A stretch of 64,000 bases of DNA, taken from contig FOLJ01000004.1 of NCBI GenBank assembly GCA_900112325.1, forward strand, positions 124,001-188,000. Direction: 5' to 3'. The stretch comes from Micromonospora sediminimaris (GTDB taxonomy: Bacteria; Actinomycetota; Actinomycetes; Mycobacteriales; Micromonosporaceae). A program made the translations under genes and the position numbers. The notes beneath the pieces were generated by a model. The model was not told the origin of the DNA and did no database searches. It saw only the letters and a program-made list of their open reading frames with translations. Positions 16,738-26,206 of this stretch are shown here, in pieces. The number at the start of each line of letters is the position of its first letter. Position 1 is the stretch's first letter.

Positions 16738-18845
16738 TGGATGGGGCACGCCTACTGCACCCGGTTGTACTGCACCATGTGGTGAACTCGTTGCAGTGGC
16801 CGGCGCTCCGGCCGTTACAGGAGGCTGCCGTGCGGCCGCTGCTCGACGGGTACGACGCGCTGCTGCTTGCGCCGACCGCTGGCGGCAAGACCGAGGCGGC
16901 GATGTTTCCCCTGCTTTCCCGGATGGCGCAGGAGAACTGGTCCGGGACGAGTGTGCTCTACGTATGCCCACTGAAGGCACTGCTCAACAATTTGCTGCCT
17001 CGGGTCGAGCGTTATGCCGGCTGGTTGGGGCGAAGGGCGGCGTTGTGGCATGGCGACGTGACCATGGGGCGACGCCGCACGATCCTGCGGGAGCGGCCCG
17101 ATATCCTGCTCACCACCCCTGAGTCGATCGAGTCGATGCTGGTGAGCGGGGCCGTGGACCACGAGGAGTTCTTTCGCGGCGTACGGGCGATCGTGATCGA
17201 CGAGGTGCATGCCTTCGCGGGGGACGACCGTGGCTGGCACCTACTGGCCGTCCTGGAGCGGCTCGGTCGGGTTGCCGGCCGTCCGATTCAGCGGATCGGC
17301 CTCTCCGCCACGGTGGGCAACCCTGACGATCTGCTGCGCTGGTTGCAGGGCTCAGGCTGGGACAAGCGGCCTGCCCGGGTAGTCGCTCCGCACCTGGCCG
17401 CGCCGGTCACCGCAGTGGCGTCAGACGACGTCGAGCTGGACTACGTCGGCTCGGTGCACAATGCGGCCCGGGTCATCGCCGCACTCCATCGTGGTGAAAA
17501 GCGGTTGGTGTTCTGCGACTCCAGGGCGCTGGTGGAGGATCTCGGACAGCGGCTGCGTGCCCTGGGAGTCAGGACGTTCCTCTCCCACGCCTCACTCGCC
17601 GTTGAGGAGAGGCGGCAGGCGGAGGAGGCGTTCGCTCAGGAGAGGGACTGCGTCATCGTCGCGACGAGCACCCTCGAACTGGGCATCGATGTCGGAGACC
17701 TCGACCGTGTCATTCAGATCGGCGCACCGCGCAGTGTCGCCGCCTTCCTCCAGCGCATCGGCCGGACCGGGCGGCGGCCCGGCAGCACCCGCAACTGTCT
17801 TTTTCTGGCCCTGGACAGCGAGGGGCTCCTGCACGCCTGCGCGCTGGCGCTGCTCTGGCGACAAGGCTGGGTGGAAGCGGTTGTTCCGCCAGCCGAACCG
17901 CGACACATCATCGCGCAGCAGGTTCTCGCGCTGGCCCTGCAACGTCACCGGATCGGCGACAAACTGTGGGCTGAGGAGTGGAACGGACTTGCACCATTCG
18001 ACAAGAGCGCCGACCTCATCGTTCGGCACCTGGTCGAACACGGCTACCTTGATTCAGATTCTGGAATGCTGTTCATCGGGCCGCAGGCCGAGTTGCGATT
18101 CGGTCGGCGGCACTTCATGGACATGCTGGCGGTCTTCACCGCGCCACCGCAGTTCACCGTGCTCTCCGGTCGCACCGAGATCGGCCGTACCGATCCAGCA
18201 CTGCTGACCGCGCGGGTCGAGGGCCCCCGGCTGCTTCTACTGGGCGGGCGCAGTTGGCGGGTCACATACATCGACTGGAAACGGCGCCGCTGTTTCGTCG
18301 AGCCGGCCGAGGGCGGTGGGAAGGCGCTCTGGATGACGGGCGGCACACCGCAGGGCTTGTCGTACGACATGATGCGGGCCATGCGCGACGTGCTACTCGG
18401 GGCCGACCCTTCGGTCCGGCTTACGCAACGAGCCCAAAGCCGGTTGGCGCAGTTGCGGGAGGAAGCGGAATCCCTCGTTCACCCGGGCGGCACGACGATC
18501 GTTCGGGACCGCGAGGGGGAGATCCGCTGGTGGACCTGGGCTGGTTTTCGGGCCAACGCCACCTTGATCGCAACTCTTGACGGCCTCGCCGATCCGAACC
18601 AGCGCTACGACGACGCTGCCATTCGACTGCGTTCGGATCTGGAGCGTGACGTGTGGCGTACGGCGACGGCCGACGCGTCGAACCGGCTCTGTTTGCCGGA
18701 GGTGACCGAGAAGGCCCTCGCGGGGCTCAAGTTCAGTGCCGCCCTGCCGCCAGGGCTGGCGACCGCCACGCTTGCCGCACGGCTCGCCGACGTGGACTCT
18801 GCGGTGGCCGTCCTCAAGGAGCCGGTCAGGTTCGGCTATCGGTGA
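16737..18845 (+). CDS. brxHI: BrxHI-like Lhr-type superfamily 2 helicase
   Basis: 702 residues from the ATG at 16737 (an in-frame TTG lies one codon earlier). Motif I is LAPTAGGKTEAAMF, followed by TTPESIESML, DEVH box IVIDEVHAF, motif III LSATVGNP, and motif VI QRIGRTGRR. The C-terminal 250 residues are the Lhr-like extension. BrxHI is the DNA helicase of BREX types 2 and 6 and usually follows brxD; here two extra genes lie between them. The last 10 bases overlap the convergent helicase gene, so there is no room for a terminator. Confidence 0.85.
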   Translation: MDGARLLHPVVLHHVVNSLQWPALRPLQEAAVRPLLDGYDALLLAPTAGGKTEAAMFPLLSRMAQENWSGTSVLYVCPLKALLNNLLPRVERYAGWLGRRAALWHGDVTMGRRRTILRERPDILLTTPESIESMLVSGAVDHEEFFRGVRAIVIDEVHAFAGDDRGWHLLAVLERLGRVAGRPIQRIGLSATVGNPDDLLRWLQGSGWDKRPARVVAPHLAAPVTAVASDDVELDYVGSVHNAARVIAALHRGEKRLVFCDSRALVEDLGQRLRALGVRTFLSHASLAVEERRQAEEAFAQERDCVIVATSTLELGIDVGDLDRVIQIGAPRSVAAFLQRIGRTGRRPGSTRNCLFLALDSEGLLHACALALLWRQGWVEAVVPPAEPRHIIAQQVLALALQRHRIGDKLWAEEWNGLAPFDKSADLIVRHLVEHGYLDSDSGMLFIGPQAELRFGRRHFMDMLAVFTAPPQFTVLSGRTEIGRTDPALLTARVEGPRLLLLGGRSWRVTYIDWKRRRCFVEPAEGGGKALWMTGGTPQGLSYDMMRAMRDVLLGADPSVRLTQRAQSRLAQLREEAESLVHPGGTTIVRDREGEIRWWTWAGFRANATLIATLDGLADPNQRYDDAAIRLRSDLERDVWRTATADASNRLCLPEVTEKALAGLKFSAALPPGLATATLAARLADVDSAVAVLKEPVRFGYR

Positions 18846-21634
18846 GCGTCGTCGCGGATGCGGGTGGCGAGGTCGAGGGCAGCGCGGATCGGGTCGTCGG
18901 CCCAGTGGCTGGCGAAAGCGTCGTACAGTCGCCAGCCGGCCCGGGTGAGGGTGCGTTGCCGCTCCACGTGCGCGGCCACGCCGTCCGGGTGCACGCCGCA
19001 CAACAAACCGACCGGGCCGTCGTCGCCGACGCAGAGGTCTACCCGCCAGCGGCCGACGGGGTAGTCGGGCCGTACGGTCAGTCCGAGCCGGGTCAGCTCG
19101 ACGGCGAGCGCCCGGATCCACGGGGCCGGCTCGGCGGCTCCCGCCCCGGTCGTGCCCGGCGGTCCGGCGTGGGTGGCGTCCAGCGGTTGTTCGGCGTACC
19201 GGAGGTAGTCGCCGATGATGCCCTCGGGGGCTCGGAGCGACGTGACCACCGTGAGCTGCTTCCTGGCCCGGGTGACCAGGACGTTGAACAGGTTCGGTTC
19301 GGCGACGAACCGGTGCCGTGCCGGCGGGTCTTCGTCGACCAGCCCGAGCGTGGCGATCACCACGTCCGCCTCGCTGCCCTGGAACGCGTGCACCGTCCCG
19401 GTACGCAGGCCCAACCGTTCGATCTCGTCGACGTCGTACGCCGACAGTAGCGCCGCCTCCACCGCGTCGGCCTGCGCTCGGAACGGGCTGATCACCGCGA
19501 CGCCGCCCTGCGGGGGGCGGGCCGCGAGGGTGGCGACCAGGTCGAGCACGGTCGCCACCTCGGCCTGGTTGACGCCGTCGACGACGGCGGCACCGGCGAC
19601 CGGCACCACGTCGATCGCGTCGGCCCGTTCGTTGCCGGGGTGCCGGGTGACCAGTTCCAGCCGGTCGTCGTAGAACCGGCGGGCGGAGAAGCCGATCAGG
19701 TGCGGCGCGCAGCGGTGGTGTTCACCGAGCCAGGTCACGGGTGCGGCGCCGGCCGCCACGTCGAAGGCGCTGACCCGACGTACGTCGAGCCGGTCGGCGT
19801 AGCGGTCCAGGCCGTGCCGGTGCAGCGTCGCGGTCACGTCGGCGTCCGCGACGAAGGAGACGAACCGTAGCTGCCGTGGGTCGCCGGCGACCAGCGCCCG
19901 GTTGGCTCGGGCCAGCACCGGAGCGGCTCGTAGTTGATCGATGTGCGCGGCCTCGTCGAGCACCACCAGGTCGAACATGCCGGCTGCCGGTGGCAGCAGA
20001 TCCTCGACGTCGGCCACCGTGCCCACCCACAGGGGCAGCGCCCGGACCAGCGCCTCGGCGTCCAGCGTGGCGAGCAGTTCCCGGCGGCGGTTGCGTCCGG
20101 CCCGCAGGGCGGTACCCAGACCGCTGGCAGCGCGCCGGGCGTCCGCGGTCCAGCGTCGCGCGCTGGCGGTCTGGTTCCGCAGCGCCGTGCCGACCGCCTG
20201 GGCGAGCGCGACGTCCGCCTCGGCCAACGCCCGCCAGGCGGCGGCCAGGTCGGTGCCGCCGTTGGCGGACAGTCGGGCGGCGGCACGTACGGCGTGTGCG
20301 GCGTCCACGGCCGCCCGTAGCTGGGACACGGGTACGGCCGGGCCGGCGCCGGTGAGCCGGTGGAGTCGATGGGTGGCGCGGGACCGGCGCCACCGGGACC
20401 ACCAGCCGTCGCCACTCCGGCTCGCGGCGTGCAGGGCGGCATGGATCGCGTCGAGGTCGGTGTCCGGCTCGAACACCGCCGGGGCGTCGTGGCTCAGGGC
20501 GGGCAGCAGTGGTTGCCAGTCGGGCAGGGTGGCGGCGAGGCGTTCCTGCTCCAGCACGGCGGCGATGCCGGCCCGGACCCCGTCGGCCCGGTCTCGGGCG
20601 GCCGACACGGCGCTGGTGTCGTGGCGCAGTTGTGCGTCGTCCACGCCGACGGCGACGCCACCGGCGAGTTCGGTGGCGATGGTTCCGCGCCGCTCGGCGT
20701 CGCCGAAGAGCACCGGCGGCGGACCCGGATGCCGGCGCAACAGTTCCCCCAGCACCTCGGCGGCGTGGGTCGACTGGGTGGCCACCAGTACCGACCCACC
20801 GCGAGCCACGGTGTCCAGCGCGGCGGCGACCAGGGCGTGGCTCTTGCCGTTGCCCGGCGCGCCGGAGACCACCACCACGGGTGCCGTCCGGGTCCGCCGG
20901 ATCACGTCGCGCTGCGCCTCGTTGAGCGGCAGGGGCGACAGCACCTCGCCCTCGTCGCTGGGGCCGGCTGCGACCGGATCGGCGTCGCCGTCGGTGCCGA
21001 GATAGAGCCGGCTCAGGGCGGAGTCCGCCAGCCCGGGACGGCTCGCCCAGCTCAACAGGGTGTCGCGGAGGCGACCGGCGAACACGTCGCGGGTCACGAA
21101 GAGTGCTGCCGCGGCGACCCCGGTGACGTCGTCGTCGATGCCGCGCGGCGGTCGCGAGCGGACCGTGGCCACCTTCACGCCGGCGGCCTCGGCGGCCGCG
21201 GTGATCCAGGCGGTGGTGCCGGGGGCCGTCAGCCAGCCGGGCCCGGCCAGCCCCGGTGCGGCCTCCAGCCGGGCCGCGAGTTCCCGGTCCTCGATGAGCG
21301 GGGTCAGTTCGAGGTCGCCGGCCGGCACGACCCGGTAGTCGCGTCGGCCGCGGTGCAGGCGTACTGGTTGGGCCAGCAGCGGAAGTCGGATTCGTCGCCG
21401 CGCGCCGTCCAGGTCGGCGGTGCCGACGAGAAAGGCCAGCCCGAGGCGGAGGATCCGTTCGTCGCGGTGCAGGGCGTCCAGCGCGGCGAGCCGGTCCAGT
21501 CGCGCGCCGCGTGGTCCCCGGTGCGGTTCCGGCAGCCAGACCAGCGGTCGGCCGGTTCCGGCCACGTCGAGGATCCGCTCGGCACCGGCCGGGGCCAGGT
21601 CGGCGAGCGCGGTGAGGATGGTCGCCGCGTGCAT
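18836..21634 (-). CDS. SF1-type helicase/AAA protein with degenerate nuclease-like C-terminus
   Basis: 932 residues from the ATG at 21634. A start at 21805 is open but would lie inside the hairpin terminator of the upstream pectate lyase gene. Motif I is VVVSGAPGNGKSHALV, the Walker B box is FDLVVLDEAAHIDQ, and late motifs are TVHAFQGSEADVVI and NVLVTRARKQLTVV, as in Upf1/RecD-like SF1 helicases. The last 90 residues recall the endonuclease tail seen on such helicases: Asp in RWRVDLCV and a terminal GWRLYDAFASHW. The usual acidic residue before DG is missing (GLLCGVHPDG), so nuclease activity is doubtful. The gene is convergent with brxHI by 10 bases. It may be part of the defence island or a neighbour. 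Confidence 0.75.
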   Translation of the reverse strand: MHAATILTALADLAPAGAERILDVAGTGRPLVWLPEPHRGPRGARLDRLAALDALHRDERILRLGLAFLVGTADLDGARRRIRLPLLAQPVRLHRGRRDYRVVPAGDLELTPLIEDRELAARLEAAPGLAGPGWLTAPGTTAWITAAAEAAGVKVATVRSRPPRGIDDDVTGVAAAALFVTRDVFAGRLRDTLLSWASRPGLADSALSRLYLGTDGDADPVAAGPSDEGEVLSPLPLNEAQRDVIRRTRTAPVVVVSGAPGNGKSHALVAAALDTVARGGSVLVATQSTHAAEVLGELLRRHPGPPPVLFGDAERRGTIATELAGGVAVGVDDAQLRHDTSAVSAARDRADGVRAGIAAVLEQERLAATLPDWQPLLPALSHDAPAVFEPDTDLDAIHAALHAASRSGDGWWSRWRRSRATHRLHRLTGAGPAVPVSQLRAAVDAAHAVRAAARLSANGGTDLAAAWRALAEADVALAQAVGTALRNQTASARRWTADARRAASGLGTALRAGRNRRRELLATLDAEALVRALPLWVGTVADVEDLLPPAAGMFDLVVLDEAAHIDQLRAAPVLARANRALVAGDPRQLRFVSFVADADVTATLHRHGLDRYADRLDVRRVSAFDVAAGAAPVTWLGEHHRCAPHLIGFSARRFYDDRLELVTRHPGNERADAIDVVPVAGAAVVDGVNQAEVATVLDLVATLAARPPQGGVAVISPFRAQADAVEAALLSAYDVDEIERLGLRTGTVHAFQGSEADVVIATLGLVDEDPPARHRFVAEPNLFNVLVTRARKQLTVVTSLRAPEGIIGDYLRYAEQPLDATHAGPPGTTGAGAAEPAPWIRALAVELTRLGLTVRPDYPVGRWRVDLCVGDDGPVGLLCGVHPDGVAAHVERQRTLTRAGWRLYDAFASHWADDPIRAALDLATRIRDDAHR

Positions 21635-21773
21635 CGCCCGCAGATTCTGCCGTACGCGATCACGGTCGTGCTCCGGCCGGTGGCCACGGCCGCGCACCGG
21701 CGCCCGGGGCCGTCGCGCGGCGGCCCCTGGCCGGGCCGTGCGTCGGGCCGGAGTTACTGGCGGGAAGAACACT

Positions 21774-21806
21774 GGTGGGAGCCGTCGGGTGTCGACGGCT
21801 CCCACC
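21774..21806. terminator. Hairpin terminator after the PL1 pectate lyase gene
   Basis: Perfect 14-base inverted repeat (GGTGGGAGCCGTCG and complement) around a 5-base loop, starting 15 bases beyond the lyase stop on the minus strand. There is no long T run, which is common for actinobacterial terminators. Confidence 0.75.
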
Positions 21807-21821
21807 GTGTCGGTGCAGGTG

Positions 21822-23393
21822 CTAGCTGGCGTACGTCTCGAACTCGGCGACCCGCGGGGTGCCGGTCGAGCTGGTGATGTCGAAGGTGATCTTGCGCAGT
21901 GACGTCGACCCGAAGCTGATGACGCCCGCGCCGGTGCCGGAGGCCAGCACCGCGCCGGTGTCGTGGTTCAGGACCCGCCAGTTACGGATGGTGCCGGCGG
22001 AGCCGGACGCCTCCCGAATGTTGATCTTCGACACCGTGGTGGCGGAGCCCCACTTGATCGAGATCTGGCCGGTGGTGCCGTTCGGCGACCAGGCGGTGTT
22101 CATGTTGCCGTCGCGCACGTCGCCGTAGCTGGTGCCGCTGGCCTTGCTGGAGCCGTCGGAGCCGGCGCCGATGCTCAGGTTGGTGCCGCTGGGCTGGCTC
22201 GGCGTCGGCGTCGGGTTGCTGGTCGGGGGCGGGGTGGTGGTGGTCGGACCGGGCGTCGGGCTGGTCGGCCCGGCGGTCGGGCTCTGCGGCGTGCAGTTGC
22301 CGTTGGAGGTACGGATGCCCTTGTTCGCGCCGGCCGTCTGGCTGACGATGCTCGGCACGCAACTGGCCGCATCGAGACGGTACGAGTACGGGATGCTGAC
22401 GCTTGTGTTGGAGGTCGGGTTGGGGCCGGCCGGGTTGGTGTCGCCACTACGCGAGGACCAGGTCACGTTGTCGAAGATGTTGCCACTGACCTGCCAGTAG
22501 CCGGCCTCGTCGGTGTAGAAGGTGCCCAACACGTCCTTGGAGTTCTGGAAGTAGTTGTTGTCCACCTTGGCGCGTGCCCCGGCCCGGGAGTTGATTCCGG
22601 ACTCGTTGAGGCGTACGTAGTGGTTGTTGTAGATGTGGGCGATGCCGCCGCGGAGCAGCGGCGTACGGGAGTCGATGTTCTCGTACAGGTTGTGGTGGAA
22701 CGTGACGTAGCCGTTGGACCTGTCGCTCTCGCTGGATCCGATCAGGCCACCCCGACCGGAGTTGCGCAGGATGCTGTAGGACAGCGTCACGTACTGGGTG
22801 TTGTTCTTCATGTCGAACAGCCCGTCGAAGCCCTCCGACTCCCCGCCGGAGGCTTCCAGGGTGACGTGGTCGACCCAGACGTTACGGACATCGGACTCCA
22901 TGCCGATGGCGTCTCCGCCGTTGGAGGTGGGTGAGCCGGACTTCTTGACGTTCCGGACGGTGACGTTCTGGATGATGATGTTGCTGGCCTCGCGGATGTG
23001 GATGCCGATCTGGTCGAAGACGGCGCCGTTGCCGACCCCGAGGATCGTGACGTTGCTGATCTGCTTGAGTTCGATCACGTCGTCGGCCGTGTTGCAGCTC
23101 GAACCGGACACCTTCGTGGTGTTGCCGTGGTTGATGGTCCCCTCGACCTGGATGGTGATCGGGGTGCTGCTGCTGGCCCGGTTGCACAGGGCCGCGTGGA
23201 TCTGGGTGCCGCTGGTGGCGCGCACGGTCTGTCCGCCCGCGCCGCCGGTGGTGCCACCGTTGCCGGTCGCGAAGCCGGTGGCGCTGCCGACCGCGGCTGA
23301 CGCCTGCGGCGTCGCCAGGGCCACGCAGACCGCGGCTCCCGTGGCGGTGGCGGCCAGTCCTGCGAGGAGTCGGAGTGTGACTGGTCGTCTCAT
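21822..23393 (-). CDS. Secreted PL1 pectate lyase with C-terminal carbohydrate-binding-like domain
   Basis: 523 residues. A signal peptide with an Arg-rich start and hydrophobic core runs to about residue 34 (QASA-A). Residues 40-355 form a PL1 parallel beta-helix: VIELKQISNVTILG, NIIIQNVTVRNV, WVDHVTLEAS and TFHHNLYENIDSRTP, with the HHNLY segment near the conserved Arg of the family. A Pro/Thr linker (about 358-395) leads to a 125-residue F5/8 type C (discoidin)-like domain. PL1 enzymes cleave polygalacturonate by beta-elimination outside the cell. It is the last gene of the minus-strand pectin arm, 41 bases after the other lyase. Confidence 0.9.
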   Translation of the reverse strand: MRRPVTLRLLAGLAATATGAAVCVALATPQASAAVGSATGFATGNGGTTGGAGGQTVRATSGTQIHAALCNRASSSTPITIQVEGTINHGNTTKVSGSSCNTADDVIELKQISNVTILGVGNGAVFDQIGIHIREASNIIIQNVTVRNVKKSGSPTSNGGDAIGMESDVRNVWVDHVTLEASGGESEGFDGLFDMKNNTQYVTLSYSILRNSGRGGLIGSSESDRSNGYVTFHHNLYENIDSRTPLLRGGIAHIYNNHYVRLNESGINSRAGARAKVDNNYFQNSKDVLGTFYTDEAGYWQVSGNIFDNVTWSSRSGDTNPAGPNPTSNTSVSIPYSYRLDAASCVPSIVSQTAGANKGIRTSNGNCTPQSPTAGPTSPTPGPTTTTPPPTSNPTPTPSQPSGTNLSIGAGSDGSSKASGTSYGDVRDGNMNTAWSPNGTTGQISIKWGSATTVSKINIREASGSAGTIRNWRVLNHDTGAVLASGTGAGVISFGSTSLRKITFDITSSTGTPRVAEFETYAS

Positions 23394-23434
23394 CCTCGTC
23401 TCACCTTTCCTGGTTGGTGGTGGTGGAGTGGGGG

Positions 23435-24820
23435 TTACAGCGGTAGGCGTCCGGCGCCGGCGAGTGGGCCGACCACCAGCGGCACCAGCGGGGCCGGCAG
23501 TACCGGTCCGTGCCGCAGCGTCGGCGTCCAGCCGGCGTCAGGACTCAGGTCGGGGTCGTGTGCGGCGTTGTACGCGGCGACCAGGTCCACCGGGCGGGAC
23601 GGTGCGCCGGCGGACTTGACCCAGTTGCCCCGGGTGGTGATCGCGGTGCCGCCCCAGTTGTAGAGCAGGTCGGTGGCGGTGACGCCCGCGTCGAGGGTGA
23701 AGTGGTTGTTTTCGGCGTGCACGGCCGACTGGACACCGACGCCGATGGCGTACTGGAAGCCGTCACCGCCGAGCCGGTAGGCGTTGTTGTAGACGTCCAC
23801 CTGGCCGAAGCGGACCCGCGGCAACCGCTGAAGCGCGCCGTCGAACAGGTTGTGGTGCAGGGTGACGTTGAGCCGGCCGACATCCGGGCCGACGGTGTTG
23901 GACGAGCCGATCAGCATCAGCTTGTCGCGTCCCACGAAGCGGTTCCAGGATGCGGTGACCAGGCTGGCGGTGTGGGTGATGTCCAACGCGCCGTCGTGCA
24001 CCTGGTAGGGCCGTCCGAAGTAGACGGGCTGGGCGCTGTCCGGGTTGTCGCCGTCGGTGAAGGTGTTGTGGTCGATCCAGACGTTCTCGCTGCGGCGCAC
24101 CGAGACCAGGTCGTACTGCGAGTTCCAGTTTCCGGTCTCACCGTCGGTGGGGGACCAGGCGGGGAAGCAGTCCCGGGCGTCGTCGAAGGTGATGTTGCGG
24201 ACGATCACGTTCGACGCGCGGTCGATCATCAGGGTCAGCCCGGTCAGGCGTGCTCCCCGCAGCCCGATGATCGTGGTGTTCGGGCCTACGTTGATCTGGG
24301 TCTGCTGGGTCTGGTTGGTCACCGAGCGCCGGCGAGCCTCCTCCAGCGGCCCGCTCGGCGTCACCCGGCCCCACACCGCCGGGTCGTACGCGGCCAGGAA
24401 CCCCTCCAGCGAGTACCCGGGATCAGCCAGGTCGGCGCAGTCGAGCAGCCGACCGTCGGCGTCCTCGAAGCCGTCGATACCACCCTTGACGTACACGATC
24501 TTGGCGGTGGCGTTCGTTGCGTTCGTGGCGTTGTCTCCGCCGAGCGCGGCGACCAGCTCGGCGCGGCTGCTCACCACGTGGATCTGATCGGCCGAGGCGG
24601 CGGAGCCTCCGGTGGTGCCGGGACCGGCGGCGGCCCAGCCGTCACCGGCCGGGAGGGCCTGCCGGCCGAGCTGTCGGGCCATCGGTGAGAGTGGTGTGCG
24701 GTCGCCCCGTTCGTGATGGCTGCCGACCCCCGCGTCGTTCGACGGCTGCGCCAGGGCGGCGGCGGGGAGGGCGGTCAGGGCGATAATTGTCGATGCCGCG
24801 GCGGCGGCAAGTCTGCGCAT
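23435..24820 (-). CDS. Secreted PL1-family pectate lyase
   Basis: 461 residues with a signal peptide ending near AAALA-Q (about residue 24). The beta-helix shows typical PL1 motifs: TIIGLRGARLTG, NVIVRNITFDDARDC, ENVWIDHNTFTDGDN, LNVTLHHNLFDGALQRLPRVRFG and VDVYNNAYR. The segment with H-N-L-F and the following Arg matches the substrate/catalytic strand. It lacks the carbohydrate-binding tail of its neighbour, suggesting a partner enzyme with different substrate preference. It lies downstream of the uronate catabolic genes and has its own AT-rich upstream region. Confidence 0.9.
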   Translation of the reverse strand: MRRLAAAAASTIIALTALPAAALAQPSNDAGVGSHHERGDRTPLSPMARQLGRQALPAGDGWAAAGPGTTGGSAASADQIHVVSSRAELVAALGGDNATNATNATAKIVYVKGGIDGFEDADGRLLDCADLADPGYSLEGFLAAYDPAVWGRVTPSGPLEEARRRSVTNQTQQTQINVGPNTTIIGLRGARLTGLTLMIDRASNVIVRNITFDDARDCFPAWSPTDGETGNWNSQYDLVSVRRSENVWIDHNTFTDGDNPDSAQPVYFGRPYQVHDGALDITHTASLVTASWNRFVGRDKLMLIGSSNTVGPDVGRLNVTLHHNLFDGALQRLPRVRFGQVDVYNNAYRLGGDGFQYAIGVGVQSAVHAENNHFTLDAGVTATDLLYNWGGTAITTRGNWVKSAGAPSRPVDLVAAYNAAHDPDLSPDAGWTPTLRHGPVLPAPLVPLVVGPLAGAGRLPL

Positions 24821-24864
24821 CGGCTCGTTCCGTTTCCTTCGTCGTTGTTTCTTATTAATGACGA

Positions 24865-24894
24865 AGGTTACGTTCAGGTTTTTACGAGGGTCAA
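24865..24894 (-). promoter_or_regulatory. Probable promoter of the pectate lyase pair
   Basis: The 216-base gap 24821-25036 is strikingly AT-rich for this window. On the minus strand TTGACC (24894-24889) lies 18 bases before TAACCT (24870-24865), about 45 bases upstream of the lyase start. The match is moderate and was found by eye. Confidence 0.4.
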
Positions 24895-25036
24895 TATTAA
24901 TGATGTGCAGATTTGTTGCAGCTAATTGTGTCGAGTGGCATCGTCCCGACGTGTGCTGGTCGGGAAACCGCTGTTCATCGCTGCGTCTTCGATCCTGTCT
25001 GGACCGGAGATTTGCAGTTTGTTGCGGTGATGCCTC

Positions 25037-26206
25037 CTATTCTTGATCGATCGGTTCGGTTCGCCAAGGCGTAATCGCCCAGGGCACGCCGAGCTCCGAC
25101 GGTAGTCGGCCCTCGTCGGCCACCCGACGTAGCACCTCGTTGACGCCGCGCACCCGCAGCACCCGCTGCGCGCCGGCGCCGACAGCGTCCACCAGCGCAC
25201 CATCGAGCAGCGCCGGCTCGGGTGCCGCCTGCAGGGCGGTCAGGACGGCGGTGAACGGCGCGGTCCGGGCCAGCGGCGCGATCAGCGGTACCCGCGGATC
25301 GGCCCGGTGGTCCAGCAGGTTCTCCAGCAGCCCGCACCGGCCGGGCACCGCACGGGCGGTGGGTTCCCCGGGCAGCAGCAGTCGATCGGTCGGGTACTCC
25401 AGCACCGCCCGTCCGGCGTCGCCGGTCACGATCACCTCGCCGGCGATGAAGTCCTCGCCGGCCAGGGTCACCGCGGCCACGATCGGCGGACCGTGCCGCT
25501 GCCGCACCCGCAGCGCTGCGGTGTCGTCCACCTCGATCGGCCGCACCCGGTAGCGCTCCACCTCGATGCTGACCGGCTCCACCGGCCCGCCGCCGATCAC
25601 CTCGGCGACCGCAAGACACTGCATGACCGCGTGCGCGAGCGGATTGGCCAGCGCACCGTCGAGCACCGGCCGCCCGTCGAGCAGCCGACGCCCGGCCCAG
25701 GGCGCGCGGGCGTAGTAGGCGTCCGGGCGCTGCCAGGCGGCCACCGTGGCGATGCCGCTGACCGCGCCCATCCGCCCGGCCGACGCCGCGTCCGTCAGCG
25801 CGGTCAGCGCCGCCGAACCGAGCGCCTGGAATCCGACCTGCACGATCCGGCCGGTGGTGGCCACCGCCCCGGACAGTTCCTCGTGCTCGGCGGTGGAGAG
25901 CACCGGCGGCTTCTCCAGCAGCACGTCCGCCCCGGCGGTCAGCGCGTCCCGGGCGATCCGCAGATGGGTGTGCGGTGGGGTGCAGATGACCACCACGTCC
26001 GGCGTGACGTCGGCGATCATCGCCCGGTGGTCGGTGAACACCGGGACGCCGGCCGGCACCGGTGCCGCCGGTTCGCACTCGATCGGCCGGGTGTCGACCA
26101 GGGCGACCAGGCGTACCCGGCCGGCCTCGTGCAGCGGCCCGATGACGCGGCGATGCCAGCGCCCGTGGCCGTTCGCCCCCACCAGCGCCACCCGGGGACT
26201 CGTCAC
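25037..26206 (-). CDS. Gfo/Idh/MocA family oxidoreductase (pectin locus, first copy)
   Basis: 389 residues from a GTG that overlaps the stop of the upstream reductase gene (GTGA). The same frame is open far upstream, but that stretch is Arg/Gly-rich noise. The N-terminal Rossmann fold has VALVGANGHGRWH. The conserved EKP motif (VLLEKPPVL, about residues 92-100) marks the NAD(P)-dependent Gfo/Idh/MocA family, which oxidises or reduces sugars and their acids. The C-terminal half is the mixed alpha/beta substrate domain. Its role in the uronate pathway is unknown; oxidation of an oligouronide-derived sugar or a sugar acid is plausible. Confidence 0.8.
   Translation of the reverse strand: MTSPRVALVGANGHGRWHRRVIGPLHEAGRVRLVALVDTRPIECEPAAPVPAGVPVFTDHRAMIADVTPDVVVICTPPHTHLRIARDALTAGADVLLEKPPVLSTAEHEELSGAVATTGRIVQVGFQALGSAALTALTDAASAGRMGAVSGIATVAAWQRPDAYYARAPWAGRRLLDGRPVLDGALANPLAHAVMQCLAVAEVIGGGPVEPVSIEVERYRVRPIEVDDTAALRVRQRHGPPIVAAVTLAGEDFIAGEVIVTGDAGRAVLEYPTDRLLLPGEPTARAVPGRCGLLENLLDHRADPRVPLIAPLARTAPFTAVLTALQAAPEPALLDGALVDAVGAGAQRVLRVRGVNEVLRRVADEGRLPSELGVPWAITPWRTEPIDQE

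Noticed and set aside
21635..21805. Longer N-terminus for the SF1 helicase
   Set aside because: The extension is Arg/Pro-rich and would start inside a perfect hairpin terminator.
24903..24924. TGCA-containing near-palindrome upstream of the pectate lyase gene as a third LacI operator
   Set aside because: Spacing and core differ from the two convincing operators; the match is limited to TGCA ends and could be chance in an AT-rich gap.
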